A stretch of DNA of 64,000 bases from Paraburkholderia tropica. GTDB taxonomy: Bacteria > Pseudomonadota > Gammaproteobacteria > Burkholderiales > Burkholderiaceae. This document shows positions 1-9,714 of the stretch, piece after piece; the first letter of the stretch is position 1; each line of letters starts with the position of its first letter. Made by a program: the position numbers and the translations under genes. The stretch covers positions 1-64,000 of the forward strand of contig NZ_CAJZAR010000033.1 in NCBI RefSeq assembly GCF_914484835.1, given 5' to 3'. The notes under the pieces are model-generated. The model searched no databases and had not been told where the DNA came from. It was given only the letters and a program-made list of their open reading frames with translations.

Positions 1-76
1 CGGGATCGGCGAGCAGGGCGGCGACGCGGGCGAGGCCGGGGAAATGCTGGGTGTCGTCGCTGGCGGGCAGGATCAT
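1..76 (-). CDS. N-terminal fragment of a probable ArsR-family regulator
   Basis: The first 25 codons of a gene running off the left edge on the minus strand, with an ATG at 76-74. The visible protein ends in GLARVAALLADP, which resembles the first helix of ArsR-type winged-helix repressors (usually followed by a residue pattern such as GRAAML). The DNA-binding and sensor parts lie outside the window, so the ligand cannot be inferred. The family call rests on this short N-terminus only. Confidence 0.45.
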   Translation of the reverse strand, partial: MILPASDDTQHFPGLARVAALLADP

Positions 77-297
77 GGCGGTTCCTTTCGTGTGCGTCGG
101 GTGCGTCGATGACTTCGATGACTTTGGAAACGGACGGTGGCCGCCCGCAGCGCGCTGCGGCGGCCCATATCGTCACTGTAGCGAACCTCGCCATTCGACG
201 TTTCAGCGCGACGTGAAGTGTCGATGCGCCCGCGAAACTGAGGCGCTGGCGGCCCGCGCGCTAAAATCGGTGCATCACTTGAAGCAAACAGGCAGTC

Positions 298-441
298 ATG
301 AAACGGATTCTGGTCCTCAGCGCCCTCGCAACGCTCACGCTGCTCTGCGCGGCCTGCGCAGGCGGCACGCCGGCGAGCAGCAGCGCGAGCGGCATCACCA
401 TGTACGGCACGATCGATCAGGGCATTTCGGTTCGCAACTGA
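298..441 (+). CDS. 47-residue exported micro-protein with a porin-like C-terminus
   Basis: A short gene with a classic export signal: MKR, a hydrophobic stretch of about 14 residues, then LCAAC, a possible but non-canonical lipoprotein box. The mature part is only about 27 residues. It ends in GITMYGTIDQGISVRN, which looks like the first beta-strand of Burkholderia trimeric porins, where the mature protein typically begins with SSVTLYGVIDAGI. It could be a conserved small lipoprotein or a remnant of a porin gene. The intact signal peptide and its own stop favour a real small gene. No convincing Shine-Dalgarno is seen. Function unknown. Confidence 0.55.
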   Translation: MKRILVLSALATLTLLCAACAGGTPASSSASGITMYGTIDQGISVRN

Positions 442-545
442 TCGCCATCCGAATGCTGTGGCAGTAATTGATGCCAGATTGACCTGACTGCCACATGCGC
501 CCGTGCGATGATGGGACGTTCCCGGTTACGTCGCAGGTTGGCGCC

Positions 546-1601
546 ATGTCTGACTCTTCTCCCGTGCGGCACGTGGTTTTCGCGGTCGCGCCCGAACTCG
601 TGCTGCTCGATGCCTGCGGTCCCGTTGAGGCGTTCTGGCGCGCCGAGCTGGCGGTGCGCGCGGCCTTGTGCGACACGGCCGCATCCGCGCATTCATCCAC
701 ACATTCGCCCACGCATTCCCCCACTGCGCCGCGCGCCTACCGCGTCACGGTTGCCTCGCTGGCGGGCGGCGTGCTGCCGACTTTCGCGGGCTTGCCCGTC
801 GTCACCGAACGGCTCGATTCGCTCGACGCCGCCGCCATCGACACGCTGATCGTCCCCGGCATTCCCATCGACGACACGACCGTGCCCGATCCCGCCCTGG
901 TCGCGTGGATCGCAGCGGCGGCGCCGCGCGCGCGCCGTGTCGCGTCGGTCTGCACGGGCGCGTTCTATCTGGCTGCGGCGGGCCTGCTCGACGGCCGCCG
1001 CGCCACCACGCACTGGCGCAACGCCGCGCAGCTCGCGCGCCGTTATCCGCAAATCGACGTCGATCCCGAGCCGATCTGGCTGCGCGACGAGCGCGACGGC
1101 CGCGCGGTCTGGACCTCGGCGGGCGTGACGGCGGGCATCGACCTGTCGCTCGCGCTGATCGAGGAGGACCACGGCCACGCGGTCGCGATGCAGGCGGCGC
1201 GCCGCCTCGTCGTGTTCATGAAGCGGCCGGGCGGGCAGGCGCAGTTCAGCGAGGCGCTGGAGGCGCAGAGCGCGGCGGGCGGCGCGTTCGAGACGCTGCA
1301 CGGCTGGATGGCGGCGAATCTGCACGTCGAGCTGAGCGTCGAGCGGCTCGCCGAGGAGGCGCGCATGAGTCCGCGCACTTTCGCGCGCCGTTACGTGGAA
1401 GCGGTGGGGCGCACGCCCGCGCGCACCGTGGCCGCGATGCGCGTCGAAGCCGCCGCGCACGCGCTCGCGCAGTCGCGCCGGCCGGTCAAGCGCATCGCCG
1501 CCGATTGCGGCTTCGGCAGCGAGCAGAACCTGCGCCGCGCGTTCGAGCGGCGCTACGGCGTGCTGCCGGTCGACTACCGCGCGCGGTTTTCGGCGGCGTG
1601 A
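546..1601 (+). CDS. GlxA-family AraC-type transcriptional regulator
   Basis: A 351-residue regulator in two parts. Residues ~10-190 form a DJ-1/PfpI (class I glutamine amidotransferase-like) domain with the elbow SVCTGAF (Cys near 136). Residues ~250-345 form an AraC-type double helix-turn-helix, with MSPRTFARRY in the first half and CGFGSEQNLRRAF in the second. GlxA-type proteins use the DJ-1 domain for ligand sensing or dimerisation rather than catalysis. The ATG at 546 was chosen over the in-frame ATG at 495 because MSDSSPVRHVVFAV places the first beta-strand at the usual distance. The target genes are not evident from the neighbours. Confidence 0.85.
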   Translation: MSDSSPVRHVVFAVAPELVLLDACGPVEAFWRAELAVRAALCDTAASAHSSTHSPTHSPTAPRAYRVTVASLAGGVLPTFAGLPVVTERLDSLDAAAIDTLIVPGIPIDDTTVPDPALVAWIAAAAPRARRVASVCTGAFYLAAAGLLDGRRATTHWRNAAQLARRYPQIDVDPEPIWLRDERDGRAVWTSAGVTAGIDLSLALIEEDHGHAVAMQAARRLVVFMKRPGGQAQFSEALEAQSAAGGAFETLHGWMAANLHVELSVERLAEEARMSPRTFARRYVEAVGRTPARTVAAMRVEAAAHALAQSRRPVKRIAADCGFGSEQNLRRAFERRYGVLPVDYRARFSAA

Positions 1602-1610
1602 CGCGCTAGA

Positions 1611-1676
1611 GGTACGGGCGAGACGCGCAAAAAAAAATGCCCCGGGTTTTCAACGGATCCGCAAAACACCCGTACC
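1611..1676. repeat. Inverted repeat bracketing a complex hairpin
   Basis: An 8-bp perfect inverted repeat, GGTACGGG (1611-1618) and CCCGTACC (1669-1676), encloses a run of nine A (1629-1637) and a second imperfect hairpin, CGGGTTTT (1643-1650) against AAAACACCCG (1663-1672). Read on the minus strand, the inner hairpin is followed by a T run, as in an intrinsic terminator, although no minus-strand gene lies just upstream of it. On the plus strand it sits just after the GlxA-type gene. Confidence 0.4.
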
Positions 1677-1709
1677 AAAAGCACGGCTGCGATTGCCTTG
1701 ATGCGCTCG

Positions 1710-1715
1710 TATAAT
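1710..1715 (+). promoter_or_regulatory. TATAAT -10 box for the thioesterase gene
   Basis: A perfect TATAAT lies 75 bp before the thioesterase ATG. The matching -35 region is weak (CTGCGA at 17-bp spacing), so only the -10 element is claimed. Confidence 0.45.
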
Positions 1716-1790
1716 CGTTCGCTCCTATAAACGAATCGCCGCGACGATTCCACGCCGCGCAAGCGGAACCCCCACACGAGCGGAGCCGAT

Positions 1791-2294
1791 ATGAGTACGC
1801 CTTCCCAGCCGCTGGACCGTTCGGAAACGACGTTCCGTTTTCTTGCCGAGCCGACCTCCGTGAATTTCGGCGGCAAAGTCCACGGCGGTGCGTTGATGAA
1901 GTGGATCGACGAAACCGCTTACGCCTGCGCGGCCGTCTGGTCGGGCCGCTATTGCGTGACGGTGAGCGTGGGCAACATCCGCTTTCGCCGCCCGATCCTC
2001 GTCGGCAACATGGTCGAGCTGCGCGCGCGCGTGGTGGCCACGGGCCGCACCTCGATGCACATCCACATCACCGTGCACGCGGGCGATCCGAAAAGCGGCC
2101 AGCTGCGCCTGACGACCGACTGCCTGATCGTGTTCGTGGCCGTCGACGAAAACGGCAATCCGATTCCCGTGCCGACCTTCGTGCCGGAAACCGACGAGCA
2201 GAAGCGCCTCGCGAAATACGCGCTCGACGTGAAGGAAGCGCTCGATGCGATCGTCGAACTGAAGCCCGAGGAAGTGGCGAAGGGCGTGGTCTGA
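1791..2294 (+). CDS. Acyl-CoA thioesterase (hotdog fold)
   Basis: A 167-residue protein of the hotdog acyl-CoA hydrolase family (YciA/BACH type), which releases CoA and free fatty acid from acyl-CoA in the cytoplasm. The signature segment is residues ~25-45: NFGGKVHGGALMKWIDETA, with the HGG turn and the Asp used in catalysis. Later segments (SVGNIRFRRPILVG, then VFVAVDENGNPIPVP) match the thioesterase core. Length is normal. The gene stands alone behind its own TATAAT and ends at a strong bidirectional terminator shared with fumC. Chain-length preference cannot be told. Confidence 0.88.
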   Translation: MSTPSQPLDRSETTFRFLAEPTSVNFGGKVHGGALMKWIDETAYACAAVWSGRYCVTVSVGNIRFRRPILVGNMVELRARVVATGRTSMHIHITVHAGDPKSGQLRLTTDCLIVFVAVDENGNPIPVPTFVPETDEQKRLAKYALDVKEALDAIVELKPEEVAKGVV

Positions 2295-2309
2295 CGCACA
2301 GGATGCGTG

Positions 2310-2352
2310 AAAAAAAACGGGCGGCGAGGCCAGAAACCTCGCCGCCCGTTTT
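2310..2352. terminator. Bidirectional terminator between thioesterase and fumC
   Basis: A 12-bp GC stem, CGGGCGGCGAGG (2318-2329) with CCTCGCCGCCCG (2337-2348), is flanked by an A run on the left and T on the right. It can therefore end transcripts from both converging genes. Confidence 0.85.
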
Positions 2353-2399
2353 GCATTTCAGCCCTTCATGAAGGGCTTATTCTGCACTCAAGCCGGCAC

Positions 2400-3809
2400 T
2401 CAGCCCTTCAGGTTGCCGACCATCTCGCCGGGCTTCACCCACTCGTCGAACTGCTGCTCGGTCACGTGGCCGAGCGCGAGCGCGGCGGCCTTGAGCGTGG
2501 TGCCGTCCTTGTGCGCCTTCTTGGCGATCTGCGCGGCCTTGTCATAGCCGATGTGCGGATTGAGCGCCGTCACCAGCATCAGCGACTCGTTGAGCAGCGT
2601 GTCGATGCGATCGCGGTTCGGCTCGATGCCCACCGCGCAGTGATCGTTGAAGCTCAGCGCGCCGTCGGCGAGCAGGCGGATCGATTGCAGCACGTTGTGC
2701 GCGATCATCGGGCGGAACACGTTCAGTTCGAAGTTGCCGCTCGCGCCGCCGATGTTCACGGCCACGTCGTTGCCGAACACCTGGCAGCAGAGCATCGTGA
2801 GCGCTTCGGACTGCGTAGGGTTGACCTTGCCCGGCATGATCGAGCTGCCCGGTTCGTTCTCGGGGATCGACAGTTCGCCGAGGCCGCAGCGCGGGCCGCT
2901 CGCGAGCCAGCGCACGTCGTTGGCGATCTTCATGAGGCTCGCGGCCACGGTCTTGAGCGCGCCGTGCGCGAACACGAGCGCGTCGGCGGCCGCCATCACC
3001 TCGAACTTGTTCGGCGCCGTGACGAAGGGCACGCCCGTCAGCTTCGCGATGGCTTCGGCCACCTTGTGCGCGAACTGCGGATGCGCGTTCAGGCCGGTGC
3101 CGACCGCCGTGCCGCCCTGCGCGAGTTCGTAGAGATGCGGCAGCGTGGTTTCCACGTGCTTGATGCCGTGATCGAGCTGCGCGACGTAACCCGAAAACTC
3201 CTGGCCGAGCGTGAGCGGCGTGGCGTCCTGCAGATGCGTGCGGCCGATCTTGACGATGTCGCCGAATTGCTGCGACTTGGTCGCGAGCGTGTCGCGCAGC
3301 GTCTTCAGCGCGGGCAGCAGATGCTTGACGATGCCGACGGCGGCCGCGACGTGCATGGCCGTCGGGAACACGTCGTTGGACGACTGGCCGCGATTGACGT
3401 CGTCGTTCGGATGCACCTTGCGCGCCTCGCCGCGCTCGCCGCCGAGCAGCTCGCTCGCGCGGTTCGCGATCACCTCGTTGAGGTTCATGTTGGTCTGCGT
3501 GCCCGAGCCGGTCTGCCAGACGGCGAGCGGGAATTCGCCCGCATGCTTGCCTTCGATGATCTCGTCGGCGGCCTGCACGATCGCGCGCGCCTTGGCTTCG
3601 TCGAGCACGCCGAGGCCGTGGTTCACTTCGGCGGCCGCGCGCTTGATCGTCGCGAGCGCGGTGATCAGTTCCGGCGACTGCTTCTCGGTCGAGATGCGGA
3701 AGTTCTGCAGCGAGCGCTGCGTCTGCGCGCCCCACAGCTGCGCGGCGGGCACGGCGATTTCGCCGAACGTGTCGCGCTCCATGCGGACGTTGTCTTGAGA
3801 TGCGGTCAT
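2400..3809 (-). CDS. fumC: Class II fumarate hydratase
   Basis: A 469-residue fumarase of the aspartase/fumarase superfamily. It is the iron-independent, oxygen-stable enzyme that hydrates fumarate to L-malate in the TCA cycle. The superfamily signature [11 protein letters not shown] is present near residue 325, with [11 protein letters not shown] and the [16 protein letters not shown] active-site segments before it. The ATG at 3809 is chosen because GGAGTCACCC directly precedes it; the family is usually 460-467 residues, and an ATG at 3782 is the alternative. The gene stands alone and converges on the thioesterase. Confidence 0.96.
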   Translation of the reverse strand: MTASQDNVRMERDTFGEIAVPAAQLWGAQTQRSLQNFRISTEKQSPELITALATIKRAAAEVNHGLGVLDEAKARAIVQAADEIIEGKHAGEFPLAVWQTGSGTQTNMNLNEVIANRASELLGGERGEARKVHPNDDVNRGQSSNDVFPTAMHVAAAVGIVKHLLPALKTLRDTLATKSQQFGDIVKIGRTHLQDATPLTLGQEFSGYVAQLDHGIKHVETTLPHLYELAQGGTAVGTGLNAHPQFAHKVAEAIAKLTGVPFVTAPNKFEVMAAADALVFAHGALKTVAASLMKIANDVRWLASGPRCGLGELSIPENEPGSSIMPGKVNPTQSEALTMLCCQVFGNDVAVNIGGASGNFELNVFRPMIAHNVLQSIRLLADGALSFNDHCAVGIEPNRDRIDTLLNESLMLVTALNPHIGYDKAAQIAKKAHKDGTTLKAAALALGHVTEQQFDEWVKPGEMVGNLKG

Positions 3810-4055
3810 GGGTGACTCCGGTGAATGACGCGGCGCTGCATCGAAGGCGCGCGCCGCTTTCGTGACGGGTTCGATCCGCGTGATGGCTGGGCGACGGCGT
3901 CGCAGCGCGTGGCTGCGCGGCGCGAGGCCGGTGCGGGCGGGCCGCGCCCGGGGCATGCGGAACAACGCATGCAGGGCGGGACGGCGCTCGCGGCTGGCTG
4001 TGATGGCGGACGTCGAGGCCTGGCCGACTCGCCCGCGCTGAAGATCAGAGCTGAT

Positions 4056-5762
4056 TCAGAGCTGGTTGTCGACCGGCAACAGCAAGAATAGCCCGGTTAG
4101 CAGATTTCGGTAGAAACCCGCACCAGGATCGAGGTTGTAGGTGCGGATCGCGCCGTCTTCCTCGTCGGTCCAGACGAGCGGCGAGGAGATCGCGCTGCCG
4201 TGCATCGACGCGAGCTGCGCGGGCGTGGCGAGCGTGACGCGGTAGCTCGCTTTGGGCGAACTCGCGAGCGCGAAATAGCCGGTCACTTCGTGCGCGATCG
4301 GCTGGCTTTCGATCGAGAGTGCGAGTTCGGTGTTGAGGTTCGCCGAGCGCGGATCGAGATTGAGCGAGCCGATCACGAGCGTGCTGTCGTCGATCACGTA
4401 GGCCTTCGCGTGCAGGCTCGCGCGCGAGCGCGACCCGACGATGCCGAAGCGCCGCTGCTCCGAGCGCTCGGCCTGGATCGGCTTGAACTCGTAAAGCTCG
4501 GCGTTGGCCTTGAGCATCGGCACGCGGTACGGGCTGTAGCCGGCCTGCACGGCAATGGCGTCGGTGGCCGCGAGCGAGTTGGTGAGGATCGCCACGCGCA
4601 CGCCGCGCGCGGTCAGGTCGCGGATCGCCTGCACGCCCGCGTCGTGCGGGACGAAGTACGGCGAGAACACCAGCACGCTGCGGTTCGCCTGCTGGATTCG
4701 GTCGAGCAGCGAGCGCATCGCGTCGCCCATCTGGCCGTGTTCGTCGCCATCGCGCGCGCCTGCGATCTTGTCGGGCGAATCGGCCACGAAATTCCACTTC
4801 GCCCACACGAGCCCGAGTTCGCCGCGCGTGATCTGCTGCGCGAGCGGCGTGGCGTTGAGCGGCTTCGCGTTGTACGGCTCGGCGGTTTCGCGCCAGTGCT
4901 GACGCAGGTCGTCGCGCGCGCTGTCGAGGTCGTGCGCGTCGAACTTCTGATGATTGATCACGGAAAGCGGATACGAGACCGCGCTGTTCCAGTACGCGTC
5001 GAAGCTCTCGGAGACCGCGTGCGCGACCGGCCCGGCGCCCAGCACATCGAGATCGGTGAACTGCAGCGTGGGGCTCGCGCTGAAGTATTCGTCGCCGAGA
5101 TTACGACCGCCCACGATCACCAGTTCGTTGTCGACGATGGTCGCCTTGTTGTGCATGCGGCGCGTGAACTGGTCGACGTTCGTGAAGAAGTTGCGCGTGC
5201 GCCTGAACATCGACTCGCTGGTGCTGCCGTACGGATTGAACACGCGGATCTGGATGTTCGGATGGCTGTTGAGCGCGGCCATCAGACGGTCGATGTCGTG
5301 GAAGTTCAGGTCGTCGACGAGCATGCGCACGCGCACGCCGCGATCGGCCGCATAGAGCGCGGAGCCGAGCAGCAGCTTGCCGGTGGTGTCCTCGTTGGCG
5401 ATGTAGTACTGCATGTCGAGCGTCTTCGTCGCCGAACGCGCGAGCGCCACGCGCATCTGCAGCGAGTCGGTGCCGGTGGCGAGCAGGCGGAAGCCCGACT
5501 GGTCCGGGTGCGCGGCCTCGGGCGCGGCCAGCGCGGCGCCGAGCGGCGTGGCGTGGGCGTCGGCGGCGGACATCGCGGCAGAGGACTTGCGCGGATAGTC
5601 GCTGGCGGGCGGACGCGTCGCGCAGCCCGCGGCGAGCGCGAGGCACAGGCATGCGGCGAGCGTGGCGAACGGGCGCGCGTGGCCGGAGGCGAGGGCGCGG
5701 CGGCGCGCGGCGGCGCTTGCCGACGTTGCTGCTGAGTCCGCCGATGAATCCGGTGGCATTGC
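4056..5762 (-). CDS. PLD-family lipoprotein, cardiolipin synthase-like (ClsC/YmdC type)
   Basis: A phospholipase D superfamily protein with both HKD motifs: HNKATIVD (His near 204) followed by GGRNLGDEY, and HAKAYVID (His near 451) followed by GSLNLDPRS. The layout, with the ending GAGFYRNLLTGLFLLLP, resembles ClsC/YmdC-type phosphatidyltransferases, which make cardiolipin from two phospholipids; hydrolase activity is also possible. A lipoprotein signal (LCLALAAGC, Cys near 46) suggests membrane anchoring. The start is uncertain: the ATG at 5762 gives a still long but plausible signal region, while an ATG at 5891 and a GTG at 5906 would put about 90 residues before the lipobox. Confidence 0.8.
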   Translation of the reverse strand, partial: AMPPDSSADSAATSASAAARRRALASGHARPFATLAACLCLALAAGCATRPPASDYPRKSSAAMSAADAHATPLGAALAAPEAAHPDQSGFRLLATGTDSLQMRVALARSATKTLDMQYYIANEDTTGKLLLGSALYAADRGVRVRMLVDDLNFHDIDRLMAALNSHPNIQIRVFNPYGSTSESMFRRTRNFFTNVDQFTRRMHNKATIVDNELVIVGGRNLGDEYFSASPTLQFTDLDVLGAGPVAHAVSESFDAYWNSAVSYPLSVINHQKFDAHDLDSARDDLRQHWRETAEPYNAKPLNATPLAQQITRGELGLVWAKWNFVADSPDKIAGARDGDEHGQMGDAMRSLLDRIQQANRSVLVFSPYFVPHDAGVQAIRDLTARGVRVAILTNSLAATDAIAVQAGYSPYRVPMLKANAELYEFKPIQAERSEQRRFGIVGSRSRASLHAKAYVIDDSTLVIGSLNLDPRSANLNTELALSIESQPIAHEVTGYFALASSPKASYRVTLATPAQLASMHGSAISSPLVWTDEEDGAIRTYNLDPGAGFYRNLLTGLFLLLPVDNQL

Positions 5763-6053
5763 CCAGGCGCATGAAGCGTCCGAAGCGTCGTCGGCGTGGG
5801 CGGCGGCGGAGTGCAGGGCGGGCGCGTGCAAGCGGGATCTCCTCGGGGTCGGCCGCCGGTGCGGGACGCGGACTGGCTGGTTCGCAGACATGTGTCTTTT
5901 CGTCACGATTCTATCGGGAAGCGGCGGACTGCGGCGCGCGTCGGATGTCGTCCGGCGCGAGGCGCGCGCCTCGTTTCACGTCGGCTGGAAACGTCGTCGG
6001 GCGGCGGCGCGCCATACTGCCTGCATCATCAACGGCGGGAGAAGGAGCGCGCG

Positions 6054-6467
6054 ATGGATCGGGCAATCAACGGAGTGGAGGCGCGGCGCGAAAGCACCGA
6101 AACGCTCGACGTGCCGCGCGGCGTATGCCGGCGCGTGCGCTGCGCGCAAGGCGGCGTGGTGGGCGTGCTCGAAGGGCGCGTGCTGCTGACCGTGGAAGGC
6201 GACGCGCAGGACTACTGGCTGGCGCCCGGCGAGGCGCTGCCGTTCGCGCCGGGCGAGCGCGTGTGGATCGGCGGATGGGACGAAGCCGTGCGTTGCGAAG
6301 TGCGCAGCGAGCGGCTCGGGCCGGGGTGGGGCGGCGGGGTCGCGCGGCTGGCGCGATGGACAGCGCGATGGACGGCGATGGCGGCGCGTTGGTGCGTGAT
6401 GTTGCGTTGGGTGCGTCGTTGCGCGAAGTCGCCGCGCCGTCCGGGATGGGGCGCGCAGCGCGGCTAG
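6054..6467 (+). CDS. DUF2917 family cupin-like protein
   Basis: A 137-residue protein. Its first half (about residues 18-80) has the DUF2917 pattern: a short beta-rich, cupin-like unit with GVLEGRVLLTVEGDAQDYWLAPGE. The C-terminal third is Trp/Arg-rich (RWTARWTAMAARWC) and looks poorly conserved. The ATG at 6054 follows GAGAAGGAGC at good spacing, which decides the start over upstream in-frame codons. Function unknown; the family is common in Burkholderiales. It stands alone, divergent from the PLD gene. Confidence 0.7.
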   Translation: MDRAINGVEARRESTETLDVPRGVCRRVRCAQGGVVGVLEGRVLLTVEGDAQDYWLAPGEALPFAPGERVWIGGWDEAVRCEVRSERLGPGWGGGVARLARWTARWTAMAARWCVMLRWVRRCAKSPRRPGWGAQRG

Positions 6468-6526
6468 CGTGATGAATGCGCTGGCGCGCGCGCCCGGTTG
6501 TGTATCGCTTTAGGTTGTGCGTCGCG

Positions 6527-7504
6527 TTATCCGCGTCGCGCCGTGCCGGCCGCTGCATTGGCGCTGCGCGCCTCGTCGGCGTCGCGCTCGCTGCCGCGCG
6601 CGGGCTTGCCGGCCCAGTAGCCCGCGAGCAGCGAGCCCGACAGGTTGTGCCACACCGAGAACAGCGCGCCCGGCAGGGCGGCGAGCGGCGAGAAGTAGAG
6701 CTTGCCGAGCGTCGCCGCGAGGCCGGAGTTCTGCATGCCGACTTCGATCGCGAGCGTGCGGCACACGGATTCCTCGAAGCCGAGCAGACGTCCGCCCCAG
6801 TAGCCGCCGAGCAGGCCGATGCCGTTGTGCAGCACCACGCCCAGCGCCACGACCGGGCCGACCGTCGCGATGCTCGCGTGCGTGCCGCCCACCACGGCGG
6901 CGATGATCGCGAGGATCGAGACCATCGAGACGAGCGGCAGCACCGGTTCGACGCGGCGCACGAGGCCGCCCGCGAGCCGGTTCACGATCAGCCCGACGAC
7001 GATCGGCAGGCCGACGATCTGCAGGATGCTCATCAGCATGCCGTGCACGTCGACGACGATCGAGGCATCGACGTAGAGGCGCGTGAGCAGCGGCGTCGCG
7101 AACACGCCGACGAGCGTCGAGAGCGCACTGATCGTCACTGAGAGCGCGACGTCGCCGCGCGCGAGATAGATCATCACGTTCGAGGCCGTGCCGCTCGCCA
7201 CGCTGCCGACGAGCACCATGCCCGCGGTCAGGTCGGCGGGCATGTGCAGCGCCTTGGCGATCACCCACGCGGCGAGCGGCATCACGAGGTAGTGCAGCAG
7301 GATGCCGGCCGCCACGGGCGCGGGACGCGTGAAGACGCGCTGGAAATCGGCGAACGAGAGCGTCACGCCCATCGCCAGCATGATGATCATCAGCAGCGTG
7401 GTGACGTGCGGCGCGATGGGCGCGACGACGCCCGGATTGAAATACGCGGCGAGCGAGACGAGCACGGCCCAGAGCGGGAACAGTCGGGTAATCGGGGCGA
7501 GCAT
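6527..7504 (-). CDS. Bile acid:sodium symporter family transporter
   Basis: A 325-residue inner-membrane protein with about nine or ten hydrophobic segments. It shows the BASS family pattern: [13 protein letters not shown] at the N-terminus, [15 protein letters not shown], then [19 protein letters not shown], the discontinuous-helix sodium-site region. Related bacterial proteins import organic acids such as pantoate or keto-acids with Na+; the substrate here is unknown. The ATG at 7504 gives the usual N-terminus. The charged C-terminal tail ([13 protein letters not shown]) is species-variable. It may be single, because the MATE gene lies 377 bp away. Confidence 0.87.
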   Translation of the reverse strand: MLAPITRLFPLWAVLVSLAAYFNPGVVAPIAPHVTTLLMIIMLAMGVTLSFADFQRVFTRPAPVAAGILLHYLVMPLAAWVIAKALHMPADLTAGMVLVGSVASGTASNVMIYLARGDVALSVTISALSTLVGVFATPLLTRLYVDASIVVDVHGMLMSILQIVGLPIVVGLIVNRLAGGLVRRVEPVLPLVSMVSILAIIAAVVGGTHASIATVGPVVALGVVLHNGIGLLGGYWGGRLLGFEESVCRTLAIEVGMQNSGLAATLGKLYFSPLAALPGALFSVWHNLSGSLLAGYWAGKPARGSERDADEARSANAAAGTARRG

Positions 7505-7881
7505 GGAAGCGTGGTCCGTGAGAGGGTTCGTTTTCTTGATGGCGGCGCGGCGTGTGCGCGTTGTGTGCGGTGTGTCCGAAAGGGGCGGTTTGCTCGCGTT
7601 GCCGGGGTGGCCGGCGCGCGTCGCGCTTGCGCAGTCCGTCGATCTGGCGTGTTGATCAATTTGCGTCGATCGAGCGCGGATTGTGCGTCGATCCCGCGCG
7701 ATCTTGCGCCGATGTCGGTGCTCCCGACGATCGCGTCGCGCGATGTTTTCCCGCCCTCGTGGGACGGACGGCTGCGGGCGCCAGCCGCGTATTCTAACCG
7801 CTCGCGCCAGGTGGCCCGGACGGCGCGCGGGTTTGCGGCCCGCGTGTCGTTCGCGCGAGCCGCCGTGGCTGTTGAGGCCGC
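7505..7881. other. Non-coding gap between symporter and MATE genes
   Basis: No gene is supported here. I see a TTGATCAA palindrome near 7653 and two copies of TGCGTCGATC about 24 bp apart, which could be regulator sites for the symporter, but no clear promoter or terminator. Confidence 0.4.
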
Positions 7882-9303
7882 TTACGCCGTCTGCGAGTGC
7901 GTCGCCTCGTTTTCCGCGCGCAGGCTTATACGGTGAAAGCGCCACGTCATCAGCACGGCCACGCTCGCGAGACCGGCCGCGAGCCCCCACCAGAGGCCGA
8001 GCGCGCCGTAACCGAAGTGGAACGCCAGCGCATAGCCCACCGGAAAGCCGATGCCCCAGTAACCGAGCGTCGCGGCCAGCATCGGAATGCGCGTGTCCTT
8101 GAGTCCGCGCAGGCAGCCGGAGCCGACCGTCTGCATGCCGTCGACGATCTGGAAGATCGCGGCCACGCCGAGCAGCGAAGTGGCGAGCGCGACGGTCTGC
8201 GCGTTGGCCGGATCGTCGAGATGCAGATAGAGCCCGACGATCCAGTGCGGCGCGAGCACCATCACGAGCGCCGACATCGACATGAAGCCCACGCCGAGCG
8301 CCAGCGCGACGAAGCCCGCATGACGCGCCGCGCGCGGCACGCCCGCGCCGATCCAGTAACCGACGCGCACGTTGCCCGCCTGGCCGATCGAGAGCGGCAC
8401 CATGAACATCACCGAGGCGACGTTCAGCGCGATCTGGTGCGCGGCGAGCGGCGTCGCGCCGAGCAGGCCCATCAGCAGGCCGGTAGCGAGAAAGAGCGTC
8501 GCCTCGACGGCGTAGGTGATCGCCACGGGCCAGCCGATGGCGAACAGTTCGCCCATCATCGGCGCGCTCGGGCGGCGCGCCACCACGAAATGCTGATGCG
8601 ACGGGCGCAGATGCAGCAGCGCCATCAGCACGAAGGTGGTGAGCCAGATCGTGACCGCGGTGGCCGCCGCCGAGCCGAGAAAGCCGAGGCGCGGCAGGCC
8701 CCAGGCGCCGTGGATCAGCCCGTAGTTCAGGAAGCCGTTGAAGAACACGCTGGCGATCGAGATCCAGAGCAGCCGCCGCGCCGCGCCGATCGCGGGCAGG
8801 AACGAGCGCATCAGCCCCACGCCAATCAGGCTCGCGGGCGCGCCCCAGCGCAGCACCGCCGCATATTCGCCGACCTGGCGCGCGAGCACGGGCGGCTCGC
8901 CGAGCGCGTGCAGCAGCGGCTCCGCGAACGACAGCAGCGCGAACGCGGGCAGCGCGAGCACGAGCGAGAGCGCGAAACCGGTCCAGTAGATGTGCGGCAC
9001 GCGATGCAGATCATCGGCGCCGCGCGCCTGCGCGACGCTCACGCTGACCGAGGTCAGCACGCCTTGCAGCACCGTCACGACCACGAAGAACAGATTCGCG
9101 CCGAGGCCGCCCGCCGCGAGCGCGCCCGCGCCGAGCGAGCCGAGCAGGACGGTGTCGGTGACGCTCATCGCCATCTGCGACAACTGGGCGATGGCGAGCG
9201 GCGCGGCGAGACGTGCGGTGTCGGCGGCGTGGCGCTTGAGCGAGGGCGGCGCGATGGCGCGGCTGGCGCGGTCGTTGCGCGCGGTGGAGGTCGTTCGGGT
9301 CAT
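7882..9303 (-). CDS. MATE family efflux transporter
   Basis: A 473-residue, 12-helix multidrug/toxin extrusion transporter of the NorM branch. These export cationic drugs or metabolites in exchange for Na+ or H+. Family features: an early [20 protein letters not shown] helix, [15 protein letters not shown] at the start of the second half, [18 protein letters not shown], and a repeated two-lobe pattern of six helices. The ATG at 9303 is used; a TTG at 9312 would add three residues. An S4 gene lies upstream on the same strand, separated by a terminator, so MATE probably has its own promoter. Confidence 0.92.
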   Translation of the reverse strand: MTRTTSTARNDRASRAIAPPSLKRHAADTARLAAPLAIAQLSQMAMSVTDTVLLGSLGAGALAAGGLGANLFFVVVTVLQGVLTSVSVSVAQARGADDLHRVPHIYWTGFALSLVLALPAFALLSFAEPLLHALGEPPVLARQVGEYAAVLRWGAPASLIGVGLMRSFLPAIGAARRLLWISIASVFFNGFLNYGLIHGAWGLPRLGFLGSAAATAVTIWLTTFVLMALLHLRPSHQHFVVARRPSAPMMGELFAIGWPVAITYAVEATLFLATGLLMGLLGATPLAAHQIALNVASVMFMVPLSIGQAGNVRVGYWIGAGVPRAARHAGFVALALGVGFMSMSALVMVLAPHWIVGLYLHLDDPANAQTVALATSLLGVAAIFQIVDGMQTVGSGCLRGLKDTRIPMLAATLGYWGIGFPVGYALAFHFGYGALGLWWGLAAGLASVAVLMTWRFHRISLRAENEATHSQTA

Positions 9304-9426
9304 GAAAGGCAAGCGGCGCGAATCATCGCGCCGCGTCGGAAAGTGCCTGGGGATCGCGTCCGTGAGGGCAGGCAGGGGCGGCTCAAGCGGTTGCGAGCCT
9401 ACCCGTCGAGGTTACCTGTCTTTCAG

Positions 9427-9448
9427 ACAAAAAGCACCCGCGTGGTGC
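9427..9448 (-). terminator. Intrinsic terminator after the S4-domain gene
   Basis: On the minus strand, GCACC-ACGCG-GGTGC is followed by five T. It lies just after the stop of the S4 gene and before the MATE start. Confidence 0.7.
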
Positions 9449-9492
9449 ATCAAAGGCAGGGGCGGCATGGATGGCAGCCGCCGCGTCGGGCG

Positions 9493-9714
9493 CTACTGCG
9501 CTTCGTGGATCGCGATGCGCGTGTCGCCGAGCAGTACCGACTGGCCCGCGCGGATCTTGCAGGTCTTGCGCAGTTCGACTTCGCCGTCGACCTTGACCGC
9601 ACCGGACGAGACGATCTGCTTGGCCGAGCCGCCGCTGTCGGCGAGACCGGTGATCTTCAGCAGGTTGTGGAGTTCGACGTAGTCGCCGGTCAGCGTGAAA
9701 TCGAGATTGGGCAT
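9493..9714 (-). CDS. S4-domain RNA-binding protein (YbcJ-like)
   Basis: A 73-residue protein that is almost entirely one S4 RNA-binding domain: a helix (YVELHNLLKITGLADSGGSAKQIV), then a beta-turn (GAVKVDGEVELRKTCKIRAGQSV). It matches the YbcJ/YaaA-like small S4 family, which binds structured RNA and is thought to act around ribosomes. Full length and monocistronic, with its own terminator. RNA target unknown. Confidence 0.85.
   Translation of the reverse strand: MPNLDFTLTGDYVELHNLLKITGLADSGGSAKQIVSSGAVKVDGEVELRKTCKIRAGQSVLLGDTRIAIHEAQ

Noticed and set aside
2307..3815. A 502-codon frame opposite fumC
   Set aside because: Antisense to a clear fumarase.
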